Assembly: GCA_030849065.1 (NCBI GenBank)
Contig: JASAON010001479.1
Coordinates: forward strand, 1 to 37,948
Origin: Jaenimonas drosophilae
Taxonomy: Eukaryota > Euglenozoa > Kinetoplastea > Trypanosomatida > Trypanosomatidae
Reading direction: 5' to 3'
Length of the DNA: 37,948 bases
The position numbers and the translations under genes are program-made. Shown here piece by piece: positions 1 through 9,748 of this stretch (the first letter of the stretch is position 1; each line of letters opens with the position of its first letter). The notes under the pieces are model-generated. The model searched no databases. It was given only the letters and a program-made list of their open reading frames with translations, and was not told the DNA's origin.

Positions 1-392
1 GCGGGGAGGTGCACGGGCAGCCAACACAAGGCTGGGGTGATGGCCTCCATGGAGCTGAAGTCCACGCTCATCCGGCTCACTTCTGTGGCCATGACAAACT
101 GGTAAGTGTGATACACAAAGAGGGCCGTGATGGCCTTGGCGAAGGTGATGTAGAGATGATCCTTCCACGTCAGGGTGGCAAGTGGCTTGGCACGCTCGGG
201 AATGCGGCCCTTCACGATGGCGGCCATGAGCGGCATGATGGCGCGGTTGTAGAAGCCAAAACCAATGAAGATGATGGCAACGAAGAGGAGATCCAGCACC
301 GCCTTCACCTCCACCGGCAAGGAGCTCATCTTGCCTTGTTGAAGGGTTGTCATGATGGATCCGAGGTCCACGCTGGCAAGAGTGGTTGTCAT
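1..392 (-). CDS. N-terminal part of a multi-spanning membrane protein, possibly fatty acid hydroxylase/sterol desaturase-like
   Basis: An open frame starts at ATG 392 and runs off the left edge without a stop, so about 130 residues are visible. There is a predicted transmembrane helix around residues 30-48 (LLFVAIIFIGFGFYN) and a second hydrophobic stretch around 83-103 (DHLYITFAKAITALFVYHTY). The DHL-x-IT...FVYH pattern reminds me of the region just before the His-box core in fatty acid hydroxylase/sterol desaturase-like proteins. The diagnostic histidine boxes would lie outside the window, so this is only a suggestion. In-frame ATGs also occur at 353 and 329; I chose the first. A pyrimidine-rich stretch (sense strand) at about 507-560 is the likely trans-splice region. 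The reading frame is confident, the family is not. Confidence 0.6.
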   Translation of the reverse strand, partial: MTTTLASVDLGSIMTTLQQGKMSSLPVEVKAVLDLLFVAIIFIGFGFYNRAIMPLMAAIVKGRIPERAKPLATLTWKDHLYITFAKAITALFVYHTYQFVMATEVSRMSVDFSSMEAITPALCWLPVHLP

Positions 393-708
393 GATGAGCG
401 TTGCCTTGTGTGTTGGGACTGTTGTGGTGGCACACGTGTCTTCGTCAAGTCTTGTGTCAGTGAGGGTGGCTGATGTAGGCCAACCGTTGAGGTGGGGCTG
501 CAGGGGCTTTGATGAAAAAGATGAATCTGAAGACGATGAAGATGGACGGAAGGAGAGACGACGCCTTCATGTGTGAAGATAAATGATGATGTAGCAGGTT
601 GTACTGAATGATGATGATGATGATGATAATTTGGTTGTTGTATATCTCTCACCACAGCGAAGTGTTCTGACACCCCACAACAACACATCAACTGTGTGTG
701 CCACGACA
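393..708. other. Intergenic gap with likely trans-splice region
   Basis: This gap lies between the ATG of the left-edge gene and the stop of the next gene. On the sense (minus) strand it has CT-rich DNA at about 507-560 ending in AG near 507-508, a plausible spliced-leader acceptor, and a CAT repeat at 608-627. I see no convincing gene here. Confidence 0.5.
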
Positions 709-1821
709 CTACAAATCTGTGCGAGTTAGGGCATATGAAACGGGCAACACCTTCTCCATCACCACCTCCACAGGCTGTGTTGGTGCAGCCCGAAACACAC
801 GTGGTTTGCTAAATATCCAAATGATCATCAACATCCATGCCAACACGGCCAAAATAATGACGAAAAAGAGGAGCTGCTCTACCATCGCCCACAGTGGTGC
901 GATGATTTGGTGCCACAACACTTCTCCACCAGGAAGACGGCGCAGAAAGAGTGGCGGCGGCTTGGCGGCGAGTGAGCCACCGACCGCCTCCGTCAGGCGA
1001 TCCAGATCGCGCATGCCAGCACGTGAATGTTCTAAGCCACCATGAAGAAGCTCCTCGCTGTGCTGCAGCGCCTCGTGCTCATGCTGCATCATGGCATTGA
1101 CCTGACGACCATCGCGCTGAAGCTGCTCAATGGCGTGGTGGATGTCTGCCAAGATGGAACTCTCCTCGGCAGATGGCGAGGTTGATGGCGCTGTTGTGGC
1201 TGTTTTTTGCGCAGATGATAATGATGTTGTTGTGTGTGCTGTGGCATCACCCACAGCAACGTCGATGGTTTGTGTGGAGCTGTGCAGAACACATGCTTCG
1301 TTGGAGGTGGAGGTCAGTGGCACACGAAGACCATTCTCCACCACATCCCCGTTGGCGTTGGAGGTGCGCAGAAAATGCGGCGCCGCACCAATGATGGAGA
1401 GCGGCCAATCATGATCTATCGCCGTCGCTGGCATGCCAAAAGTTGGTGATGGAAGTGGCCGGCGGAACAATTCGTGCACCGTCACCACGCAGCGACGCAA
1501 CCACACTTCGTGGCGGCAGAGATCCTCCACGACGTCAGCGAGCTGAACATCAAGATTGTTGTTGTTGATGTTGGTTTGTGCATCCACACGTTGGAGGAGC
1601 TCCACCGCTTGCGTTCTGAGACTTCCCAGACGGCGAAGATGTGCCACAAGTGATGCGTGCTGCGCCGTGTACGCCTCAGCCTCGGTGATGGTGTATATGT
1701 TGCGGAGCTTCTCCTCACATGTTGCGAGGCTTCGGCTGAGACGTGCGTGCAACAAGAAAATGTGTGTGGAGAAAGGGGCCAAACGGGCCGCTGTGGTAAG
1801 GGTGGCGTCGTTGATGCCCAT
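709..1821 (-). CDS. Tail-anchored coiled-coil protein, possible Sec20/BNIP1-like SNARE
   Basis: This is a 370-residue protein starting at ATG 1821. The frame is open further upstream only through a TTG just after a stop, and the predicted splice acceptor at 1909-1910 makes that part 5'UTR. Residues 10-80 look helical. A Ser/Thr-rich linker follows, then a long amphipathic helix at about 217-285 (ILADIHHAIEQLQRDGRQV onward), one strong transmembrane helix at about 310-338 and a 30-residue tail. A single SNARE-like helix before a C-terminal membrane anchor with a short lumenal tail fits Sec20-type Qb-SNAREs of Golgi-to-ER retrograde traffic. I cannot fix the zero-layer residue with certainty, and the tail lacks an HDEL-like retrieval signal. 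Another tail-anchored coiled-coil protein remains possible. Confidence 0.75.
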   Translation of the reverse strand: MGINDATLTTAARLAPFSTHIFLLHARLSRSLATCEEKLRNIYTITEAEAYTAQHASLVAHLRRLGSLRTQAVELLQRVDAQTNINNNNLDVQLADVVEDLCRHEVWLRRCVVTVHELFRRPLPSPTFGMPATAIDHDWPLSIIGAAPHFLRTSNANGDVVENGLRVPLTSTSNEACVLHSSTQTIDVAVGDATAHTTTSLSSAQKTATTAPSTSPSAEESSILADIHHAIEQLQRDGRQVNAMMQHEHEALQHSEELLHGGLEHSRAGMRDLDRLTEAVGGSLAAKPPPLFLRRLPGGEVLWHQIIAPLWAMVEQLLFFVIILAVLAWMLMIIWIFSKPRVFRAAPTQPVEVVMEKVLPVSYALTRTDL

Positions 1822-2387
1822 CCAAGATGAAACTGGTGAAGGAGGTTGTTGTTGTTGTTGTGGATGGATCCTACCCAACCTGCTTGAGGACCTATCCTCT
1901 TGCAATGCCTAGGCACATGCAGAAGAATCATGAAGAAGAAGAAGAAAATGATGATGATGGTTGCAAGTGTTGTGATGATCTCCATCCATGAGTGTGCATG
2001 AGTGTAGGATGATGTGGGGTATGACGAGGAGCGAACAACAAAAAGTGGCTGACGGAGGTCGCACGAACGGCGGAGGAGAGAGAGATGGCAGATAGCACCG
2101 ATAATGATGAAGGCGATGATGATGATGATGTTGATGATGATGGCACAGAAGATCAGCATTCATGACGGCAGCGATGAGGTTGTTGTTGTGCAGTTCATCA
2201 CCACCAAGGCAGCTGCTGATCCTTACTCCAGGAACATCAACAACAACAACAAAAAGAAAAGGACGTAAGAGGAGATAGATGGAGAAGAATAATCCATGAA
2301 AAAAAAAGAAAAAAAAAACGCGCGTGTGTACGTGTATTTCTGCATCGTCTCATTCCGTGTGTATGTGTGTTGTGCCGTTCAACCACA
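1822..2387. other. Intergenic region, 566 bp
   Basis: This stretch holds the 5'UTR and splice acceptor of the downstream gene (1822-1950), then GAT-repeat DNA (2101-2145), an AAC repeat around 2237-2252 and a purine-rich A-run block at 2288-2318. Minus-strand open frames here are low-complexity translations of these repeats. I see no gene. Confidence 0.5.
1909..1947 (-). promoter_or_regulatory. Predicted trans-splice acceptor for the tail-anchored coiled-coil gene
   Basis: On the sense strand, a CTT-rich tract (plus-strand GAAGAAGAA run at 1921-1947) is followed by the AG at 1910-1909. The mRNA would start at 1908 and have an 87-nt 5'UTR before ATG 1821. This placement is why the upstream TTG start was rejected. 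Confidence 0.6.
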
Positions 2388-4178
2388 TCATTCCTCAACG
2401 TGATGCCTCCACGTGATGCCGCAGCGGAGGTGCCAATTCCTCTCCGATGTTGGTGAGCTCTTGTGGCTGAGCCAATTCACCGCACACTCCAACCGCCAAT
2501 GCCCTGTGTGATGATGCACTTCATGCGGGATTGGTTGGCGCCCATCGATGCTACTCCACGCCACACCCATGGAGGTATGCCATGGTTGTGTAGCATCATC
2601 GGCCACACACAACTCAGCAAAGGTTGTGGCGCCACCACCTCGGCGACGGAGCTCCGCCCTCCACGCCGCAGCCCATCGCTCCGCTCGATACTGCTGACCA
2701 ACACGATGACCAAGACGCTGATGTTGTTGTTGGCCGTCAATGAGAGGACCTTGTGTGGCCCACAAGAGTTGGTGTGCTGATAGCGGCAACATCCACGCCA
2801 CGTCGCTGTGCAGCCTCAACGACATCTTCAGCGGCAGCGGAAGCTGGAGCCAACTGGATGCGTAGAGCCGAGCAAAGATGCTCGAAACGTGGTCCATGGA
2901 GGAGATCTCGAGACCTGGAGTGGCAACGGTACGCCATCCACAACGCACATCATCATCATCATCATCACCAACAACATGTGTGCTATTGTTGTTGTGTTTC
3001 GTCCATTGGTGCCATCGTTGAGTGAGCGTGTGAAGACGACGGGCGGTGGAGAAGATGTCGCTGACGCTAAATGAAAAAATGCGGCCACGGCTTGTACCAA
3101 GATGATGATGAGCTCCTCCATGCCCACCAATCCTTGGTGTGGATGAGCTCTCCACGGGGCTGAAGGCTGCCACGTGTAGGTTGGTGCTGTAGCGCGGGTT
3201 TCGGTGATTGATCGTGCACGAAAGCCCGTCTTCACGCAAGCACACGTGTTGTGAAGATGTTGTTGTATTCTGCCCTTGGTGATGCTCAACGTGCTGGTCA
3301 TTGACGCGCAGGTTTACATGGACGGCATCCATGCGGAGAAGATGAAGCATGCGTGGGGGCTCGTGTGGCTGGCGGAATGAAAACTTGTGTGCCACATTCA
3401 TCACCAAAGACGTGGCATCAGACCATCGTCCACGAGGATTATGATGGTGGTGGTGGTGTACCTGCACAGGTGTGGAGGGATTGATGCCCTCGTGCTGCAC
3501 CCTCAACCGTCCTGCAACGTACGTTGAGACCTCCTCTGCGCCGTTGTTGTGTGTTGGTGGTGCATGACGTGATGGATAGAGAAGAAAGTGGCATGCATCT
3601 TCTCCAGCACATCGCTCATCTTCTTCACGGACGTATCCGTCAAGCCAGGAAGGAGGAGGAGGAGGATCTAGTTGTGTGTTGTTGTTGTTGTTGTTGTTGT
3701 TGCGTGATGATACTTCAACCGCGGGCGATACTCTATGATCATATAAGTGTTCTTGGCGCTTTCGTGCATAACGAAAGATGTGCCGAGACGGCTCCACGAG
3801 CAGAGGATTGCGGCATGACGATGATGCTGAGATGGAACATGACGAGCAACGTGCATCCTCGATCACCATGGGAGATGGTGAGGGGTTCATCGCCTCTTGC
3901 ACCAACACCGTGTGCTGTTGATGATGTGGTTGTTGGTGATGATGAAGTGGGATGGAGAAGCGCGACCAGCGCTGCTCATCGCACGCAGATACGTCATCGG
4001 CGATGGATTGACGGAGTAGATGTACAGATGCAGCATCTTCTGGTGTTGGTGGAGCACCAACATCCACGGCGTGTTGCCACGCACGCCCATACTTGTTGGT
4101 GATCCATGCGAAGCAGGCGTCGGTGGTTTTGGTGAAGCGTGCGGAGGTGGCCTCGATGATCTCCGCATCCAACTTCAT
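2388..4178 (-). CDS. Hypothetical His/Asn-rich protein
   Basis: A 596-residue open frame starts at ATG 4178. The N-terminus (residues 1-75) is ordinary in composition and predicted helical. The rest is broken up by runs: N8 near residue 160, P5 just after it, H6 near 245 and D6 near 410. The last 200 residues are rich in Trp and His without a recognisable domain. I see no signal peptide or membrane segment. A CT-rich tract and AG at about 4193-4194 give a 5'UTR of about 14 nt, which supports the start. I do not recognise a family. The length of the frame and its place between other minus-strand genes are the main support for it being real. Confidence 0.75.
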   Translation of the reverse strand: MKLDAEIIEATSARFTKTTDACFAWITNKYGRAWQHAVDVGAPPTPEDAASVHLLRQSIADDVSACDEQRWSRFSIPLHHHQQPHHQQHTVLVQEAMNPSPSPMVIEDARCSSCSISASSSCRNPLLVEPSRHIFRYARKRQEHLYDHRVSPAVEVSSRNNNNNNNNTQLDPPPPPSWLDGYVREEDERCAGEDACHFLLYPSRHAPPTHNNGAEEVSTYVAGRLRVQHEGINPSTPVQVHHHHHHNPRGRWSDATSLVMNVAHKFSFRQPHEPPRMLHLLRMDAVHVNLRVNDQHVEHHQGQNTTTSSQHVCLREDGLSCTINHRNPRYSTNLHVAAFSPVESSSTPRIGGHGGAHHHLGTSRGRIFSFSVSDIFSTARRLHTLTQRWHQWTKHNNNSTHVVGDDDDDDVRCGWRTVATPGLEISSMDHVSSIFARLYASSWLQLPLPLKMSLRLHSDVAWMLPLSAHQLLWATQGPLIDGQQQHQRLGHRVGQQYRAERWAAAWRAELRRRGGGATTFAELCVADDATQPWHTSMGVAWSSIDGRQPIPHEVHHHTGHWRLECAVNWLSHKSSPTSERNWHLRCGITWRHHVEE

Positions 4179-4354
4179 GTTGTTGCTACCTGCTCACAAA
4201 CACAAGACGTAGAAGAAATAATAATAATAATAATACGTACATCATCAAAAAGATTGTTGAACCCATCACGTATATTCATGTACTCATCAGATCCGTGTAG
4301 ATGTCTGTGATGCCCAACCACGCAAAAACGAATATGTGCGTGCGTGTGTTGGTT

Positions 4355-7051
4355 TTATGCAGAAGGAGCATCTCTCAGCCTCTCCTCCGCCATCATCTTC
4401 ATCGGCTCCACATGCAACTGCTGTGCCTTGTGCCAAACAAAACGCCACACCACCGGATGACGTCGCAACGATGCAATCGGAGTGCGTTCCACCAGATTCA
4501 CCAACTTGTGCAAATCATCTCGCGTCAGCGTTTGCTCCACCGGTTGGCGCTTCACCAACATGTTGTTTATCTCATCCACAACATCCTCACCCTCATCACC
4601 GAGCTTCGCCAACACACTGTGCTCAAGAAAGCGTCGCGTGGTGTCGCGCAACGAACGTGGCCGCGCCATCTCGTGGAGATCCACGGCGGTGAGCACATCC
4701 AAGGCACTCACACGCGTGAGAAAATCTCTGAAATCAATTTGCACATCGCCACGCACAGGCCGGTAGCTGCCATGTGTGTTGGCATCGTTGATGTGCAGCA
4801 TGTACGTAAAAACATCACGTACATCCACATCCAACTTGGATGCATAATCATTCACGGCACATGTTGTTGTTGTTGTAGCATCATCTGCAACCACGTGCGC
4901 ATCATCCTCCACGATGGCTTGGCGCTCTTGCGTGAGCTCCTCCACCACGCCCTTGATGTCTGGCAGGTGGTGCTCGCGGAAAATCTGGAGGAAGTCATCC
5001 ACTTCACGCAGTTGCACAACACCCATGCGCAGCCACGACAACATGCGTTCCGCAAAGTGAATGGAGATGAGCTCCACGAGTACGTCCACGTCCTCCACCT
5101 GCAGGTGCTCCTTGCGGCGTAGGCAACCAACACAACGGCTGACGATGCATAAGTGCTGTGGCTGGAGCACACAAGGTGGGGGAGGTGGCACAACATCATC
5201 ATGACCATGACCATCACCATCACCATCAACAACATCCGTGACGTGATCCACGCAGGCGGCGGAAAACATGCGATGCGTGGTGCGCACAAACAACTGAAAG
5301 TTGGCGGGCATCTCCGCTTCGGAGGCGGCGAGAATGCGAAGAAGAATCAGAAAATCGTCTCGGTTCGCCACATATGCACCAGAGATTGATGTTGCTGATG
5401 ATGTTGTTGTTGTTGCACAGACGTAATCAATGATGGGCTCTAAAAGTTCTGGATCGGTGGAGCGGAAGGTGCGAATGGCGTTGAGAAGACGTGTGAATGC
5501 CGGGGGCGGAAACGATGCCATGGATGGCCGGATGATATTATGCACGAAGGGTCGCAGATATTGTTGATGTGGCGCACCACATCGCCCGAGGACCAACAAC
5601 CAACGTGAAAACATCGACGGACGGAGGCCACCGGTACAGGCACGAAAGCGGCGCACGGCATCTGCACGTGTCTCAGCAGCCGTTGATGATGATGATGATG
5701 ATGCTGTTGTTGTTGTTGCATCAATTGCCAGTGCAGCATCGGTCTTGGTGCATGTGGTGGTGATGAGCTTGCTCTGCGTCACCATGGAGGTGGTCATGGC
5801 ATCTGCAAGAAAGCGATACGTCGTGATGGAGGAGTGGCCCAGACGCGAGAAGTTTGCCATGGCGCGGTAGCACGCCAAGGCGGTGAGGGGGTCGCGCTTG
5901 TGCAGAATTGGCAGACGCCGTGCGAGGAGCTCCACAAAAGATGGCGGCGGCACAATCTTGGCACGACGCAGTGCGGTGAGCATGCGCACAATGGCGTGTG
6001 CATCTTTGATCTCGTTGATGAAGTGAGCCACGAAGGTTCCGAGGAGCTCAAACAGGGCGACGTCGTGTTTGCGGTGACCTCCGCTGATGCCCATCACAAC
6101 GAAGGCGGCAACAACGTTTTCGGCGGATATTTCGCGCACCGCATCGGCCAAGATTGGATCAGCCAACTTCTTGGCATGACGCTCCTCCTCCTCCTCAACA
6201 TACAAGGAAGATGATGATGATGATGATGTGGCAGCATCATCATCGTCATTCTCACCATCAACAACAGCATTGGCGGCTGCTTCATTGCGTTGATGGGCGG
6301 CGGCGGTGGCGATGATGGCGATGCGATCGCGTACACGATCCTTCACTTCATTTCCGTACCGCACAAGCGTAGATCGGCACCAATGACATGCGATGACGTC
6401 AATCATCTGCCGCACCGACAACTCATTCAAGCGAGTGAGCAACACGGGGAAGATGGTGTGCTCCTCCTCTGCAGAAACCAACGTTGGTCGCACCGTCGCA
6501 CGCAGGTAGTACATCACCTTCTCCACTACTTCATCAATCGGGGCGTATGACCATCTTTGGTGCTCCGCCAACACAAGACGACGTTGTGCTTCGGTGAGGT
6601 CGGCAAAAACATCATCATCATCATTATCATTATCATCATCATGACGTGCATCCTTCTCAGCATGTACTACATTTTCTGCATCGGCTTGTGATGATGCCTC
6701 AACGGAGGTGGCATCGTCTTGCTGAGGTAATGATGGTGCAAGTGGCTCATCCATCACCACTTGCTGTTGTTGTTGTGGTGGTGGTGGTGAAGATGATGAT
6801 GATGTTGGTTGATGTACTCGTGCAACACTAACAGACGCAGGTGTGCCATGATAGAGCAGGTCAGAAAGTGCGTCAGCGGCAGGACGCACTACACGTCGTG
6901 GTCTTCGTGGAGCACTCACTGTGGCCGCATCATCCCCACCACTACTACAATTGTTGTTGTTGTTGTTGTGTTGTGTTGTGTGCCAACGCTGCGGCACCAC
7001 CGTCAATGCCACCCACACCGGGCTGCGTGAGCGAAGCACCGATCGAAGCAT
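4355..7051 (-). CDS. Large mitochondrial helical-repeat protein (candidate organellar RNA-metabolism factor)
   Basis: This 898-residue protein starts MLRSVLRSRSP, an Arg/Ser-rich presequence with no acidic residues in the first 25 or so, typical of mitochondrial import. An acidic/low-complexity part (about 80-150) is followed by some 700 residues of Leu-rich helical stretches (for example FVELLARRLPILHKRDPL, FSRWLLVLGRC, FTRLLNAIRTF). These look like divergent repeats of the kind seen in FASTK-like or heptatricopeptide-like organellar RNA factors. Low-complexity inserts (D, S, T, P runs) interrupt the helices. The next gene upstream in transcription has the same architecture. Kinetoplastid mitochondria use many such proteins for RNA editing, RNA stability and ribosome assembly; placing this one among them is inference. 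The predicted 5'UTR is only about 5 nt. Confidence 0.85.
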   Translation of the reverse strand: MLRSVLRSRSPVWVALTVVPQRWHTTQHNNNNNNCSSGGDDAATVSAPRRPRRVVRPAADALSDLLYHGTPASVSVARVHQPTSSSSSPPPPQQQQQVVMDEPLAPSLPQQDDATSVEASSQADAENVVHAEKDARHDDDNDNDDDDVFADLTEAQRRLVLAEHQRWSYAPIDEVVEKVMYYLRATVRPTLVSAEEEHTIFPVLLTRLNELSVRQMIDVIACHWCRSTLVRYGNEVKDRVRDRIAIIATAAAHQRNEAAANAVVDGENDDDDAATSSSSSSSLYVEEEEERHAKKLADPILADAVREISAENVVAAFVVMGISGGHRKHDVALFELLGTFVAHFINEIKDAHAIVRMLTALRRAKIVPPPSFVELLARRLPILHKRDPLTALACYRAMANFSRLGHSSITTYRFLADAMTTSMVTQSKLITTTCTKTDAALAIDATTTTASSSSSSTAAETRADAVRRFRACTGGLRPSMFSRWLLVLGRCGAPHQQYLRPFVHNIIRPSMASFPPPAFTRLLNAIRTFRSTDPELLEPIIDYVCATTTTSSATSISGAYVANRDDFLILLRILAASEAEMPANFQLFVRTTHRMFSAACVDHVTDVVDGDGDGHGHDDVVPPPPPCVLQPQHLCIVSRCVGCLRRKEHLQVEDVDVLVELISIHFAERMLSWLRMGVVQLREVDDFLQIFREHHLPDIKGVVEELTQERQAIVEDDAHVVADDATTTTTCAVNDYASKLDVDVRDVFTYMLHINDANTHGSYRPVRGDVQIDFRDFLTRVSALDVLTAVDLHEMARPRSLRDTTRRFLEHSVLAKLGDEGEDVVDEINNMLVKRQPVEQTLTRDDLHKLVNLVERTPIASLRRHPVVWRFVWHKAQQLHVEPMKMMAEERLRDAPSA

Positions 7052-7056
7052 GACGT

Positions 7057-7078
7057 CTTACCAACAAAACACCAAAAA
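7057..7078 (-). promoter_or_regulatory. Predicted trans-splice acceptor with very short 5'UTR
   Basis: On the sense strand, a T-rich tract (plus-strand A run near 7073-7080) is followed by AG at 7058-7057, only 5 nt before ATG 7051. An upstream AG near 7084 precedes most of the tract and so is less likely. Confidence 0.45.
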
Positions 7079-7219
7079 AAAGAGCTAAATGAAAATGAAG
7101 ATGCAACAAGTACAGAGTGCCAACACAAACAACACACATTCACGGAACGACGATGACGATGACGATGACGTACGTTGTTGTTGTTAGATGGAGTGATGAG
7201 GTGGGCATATCTTTTTGTG

Positions 7220-9748
7220 TTATTCCTTCTTGTGGTTGACGGCATCAATGCGTCGAGCAACGTCGGCGGCACACGCGCGAAGATCTCCACGAACAAGTGC
7301 GTGCTGCACCAGTTGGCTCTGCATCACGGCGTGGAGTTCCGCCAACACTGCCGCATCCATGGTCGGACGTCCAAGCATGCTGAGCATGACGGCATCGCTC
7401 ACGTCGCTCCAGCGATGTGCAGAAAGACGGCGATGAATGTTGGTGGTGATGCGCTTCTCCATCCACCGCGGATATGATTGCAACATGACGAGTGCTACAT
7501 CCATCTTCTTCTTCTTCGTCGTGGATAACGTGGAAGGAGGGTCCATGCCAAAGTGCGAGCGCTCCATGAGCTGCATGCCGCAGAGGAGGTCAACGAGGCC
7601 CGCGTCATCCAAACTCTGATCGAAGCGGCGCATCTCAACGTCGCCAACCTCCGACCTCACAACAGACATGCGCTCAAACATGTAAATGAGCTCGTTGTAG
7701 ATGCGCACCGCACGTGAGGATACCTCGCGTACACTGCCACATGACGATGATGTTGGTGATGATGATGATGCTGATGTTGGTGTTGATGATGATGGGTGGA
7801 GAATAGAAACGTCGAGATGCTCTGCCGCGGCAATCACCTGACGCGTTGCGATTAGATCCGCCGTGTGCGGAAACACATCCAAGGTCTTGCGCATGCCCAT
7901 CAAAATGGTGAGCTCGAGCAGCCGGCTTGCCATCTCTGAGCCCACCACACCGAGCTGCATCAATCGGTTCATGTGGCGGCAAAGAAGGTCCATCGTGTGG
8001 CGCATCTCCAACAACATCTCTTCCTTCACATCCTTGCGACGATGAAGAATGTGCAGCACATCACCCATGCGGCACACCTCCGACGGACGTACTTTGGTGT
8101 GCAGCTGACGTACCAGGCGCAAGTAAAAGGGTACGTAGTGCCTCATCAATCGCTCCGATGCATCATCCACCACCGCCTCATCCACCATCTTCGTCATGAT
8201 GAGATCCCGCCCATGTTGTTTCGTGGCATCGTTGGTGCTCATGGCGAGAAGACCCTGCATCATCGGCAGCACGTAGGCTGACGAAGTTCCACGCTCGACG
8301 CAGCTCCTCAACAACGCATCCATCACCTCCACGCATTCTGTGCCGCAATGACGTAGAACCCGCAACAGGCTCATCCTACTCACCGCATCCAAATGCTGCA
8401 CCAGTGGCACGAGGAGGTGCCTCTCAATACTCCGCGACATGGCACGCACGCACACGCCAAGATCCACGGCGATGGCGAGGAGGTCAACGAGCTGCGCAGG
8501 CTCCAAATCCGCCACCTCCGCCAACCGCGTGCGCACAAGACGGCGCGATGATTGCAACGGCATCGATGCCATGGATGCATTCTCCGTGGTGTAGGCGTCT
8601 GTTCGTGCCTCCACCTCCATCGCCACGTTTTGTATTCCTTGTTGAGCGAGCTCGTGAAGCGCAGAGCGATCACCGCACCAACGCTCACGCTTCAGCACCT
8701 CGAGGATGCGATAAATCTGACGTGTGGAGAGGCCCGAAAACAAGTGCCCCACATGTTGTCCGCGTACACGTCTCGACGTCTTGGTTGGCGCAGTCGTGAT
8801 GTGTTCTGCAGCCCCACCACCATCATCATTATGATGATCTGATGGTGATGAGGATGATGTTAATGAAGATGAATCATGAAGAAGGCTGCTACTCCCGATA
8901 CGGTTGAGTGTGGTGAGGCGGAGAACAACGCGCCGCCAGAATTCATCCGGTGCGTGTGCCCCAGACACATGGATGCTCCACATCAATGATACGAGAGACT
9001 CAGGCTGTGTGATACCATCAGCATCCTCAATGCACTTGCGCGCCAACCCGGCAACAAGACCAACGGGAGCTCCACGCAACACAAAGTTGGTGTTTTCGAG
9101 CACCGCGCGTGCGTCTTTTGGTGAAAGGGTGTCGTTGCGGAGCTCATCCGATATCCACGCCAGGAGGATCTCTGCGATGTAGCGTTTCATGCTGCGCTTT
9201 TCCTCCATCAAGAAGGGCGGCCACTCATGACGCACCACACGTGTAGCAACCACGAGTGATGTTGATCGTCGTCGTGCCATCTCCGCCACGTGGTGCAACA
9301 CGCACTCCTTCTCGACGCGACTGAGATGCCAACCACGCTGGAGCTCCTCCAAATTGTCGCTGTGGCGTCGTCCGTGAAAGGTAAAGCGTATGTAGGTCAC
9401 GAAGGCCTGCACGAGCTCTGCATCTGCTGCAGCACAGTCTGATGTTCTTGTGAGTGGATAGCGTGCAGCTAGGGCATCTTGCTTCATGGGGCTGAGATGA
9501 GTACGTGGGAGCATGCCATCCTCCTCACCAACAACACAGGCAAGAAGGTGGCTCATCACCGCCGCACACGCATCTCCACGTGTAGAATACTTGAGTGAAG
9601 ATATTTTTTGCTGTTGTTGTTGCTGGTGTGCTTCATCATCCTGGATCGTCTTCTCCGTTGCTGTGGCACAAAAGCGCCGCGCCGTTGTCTGTGCGTCCAC
9701 GCTGCACGAGAACAAAAGTGTTGTTCTGCGAGTGAAGAACCACATCAT
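7220..9748 (-). CDS. Second large mitochondrial helical-repeat protein
   Basis: An 842-residue protein starts MMWFFTRRTTLLFSCS and continues with Arg/Ala-rich sequence to ARRFCATATEK, a good mitochondrial presequence with a likely cleavage site near residue 25-30. The body is a series of Leu-rich helices (GLSTRQIYRILEVLKRERW, LVDLLAIAVDLGVC, RMSLLRVLRHCG) like those of FASTK-like/OPR-like organellar RNA-binding proteins. Low-complexity inserts occur near residues 290-320 and 640-660. It lies just upstream of the other mitochondrial helical-repeat gene with a 168-bp gap. No catalytic motif is visible. The splice acceptor at 9763-9764 sits 14 nt before the ATG and fixes the start. Function in mitochondrial RNA editing, processing or ribosome assembly is likely but unproven. 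Confidence 0.85.
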   Translation of the reverse strand: MMWFFTRRTTLLFSCSVDAQTTARRFCATATEKTIQDDEAHQQQQQQKISSLKYSTRGDACAAVMSHLLACVVGEEDGMLPRTHLSPMKQDALAARYPLTRTSDCAAADAELVQAFVTYIRFTFHGRRHSDNLEELQRGWHLSRVEKECVLHHVAEMARRRSTSLVVATRVVRHEWPPFLMEEKRSMKRYIAEILLAWISDELRNDTLSPKDARAVLENTNFVLRGAPVGLVAGLARKCIEDADGITQPESLVSLMWSIHVSGAHAPDEFWRRVVLRLTTLNRIGSSSLLHDSSSLTSSSSPSDHHNDDGGGAAEHITTAPTKTSRRVRGQHVGHLFSGLSTRQIYRILEVLKRERWCGDRSALHELAQQGIQNVAMEVEARTDAYTTENASMASMPLQSSRRLVRTRLAEVADLEPAQLVDLLAIAVDLGVCVRAMSRSIERHLLVPLVQHLDAVSRMSLLRVLRHCGTECVEVMDALLRSCVERGTSSAYVLPMMQGLLAMSTNDATKQHGRDLIMTKMVDEAVVDDASERLMRHYVPFYLRLVRQLHTKVRPSEVCRMGDVLHILHRRKDVKEEMLLEMRHTMDLLCRHMNRLMQLGVVGSEMASRLLELTILMGMRKTLDVFPHTADLIATRQVIAAAEHLDVSILHPSSSTPTSASSSSPTSSSCGSVREVSSRAVRIYNELIYMFERMSVVRSEVGDVEMRRFDQSLDDAGLVDLLCGMQLMERSHFGMDPPSTLSTTKKKKMDVALVMLQSYPRWMEKRITTNIHRRLSAHRWSDVSDAVMLSMLGRPTMDAAVLAELHAVMQSQLVQHALVRGDLRACAADVARRIDAVNHKKE

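Noticed and set aside
1482..2159. 225-codon minus-strand frame overlapping the tail-anchored coiled-coil gene
   Set aside because: It starts in an ATC/CAT repeat and overlaps the better-supported frame. The product is Ile/His/Ser runs.
4301..5122. 273-codon plus-strand open frame
   Set aside because: It overlaps the mitochondrial helical-repeat gene in antisense and opposes the direction of every supported gene. Its composition is His/Leu-rich without a domain.
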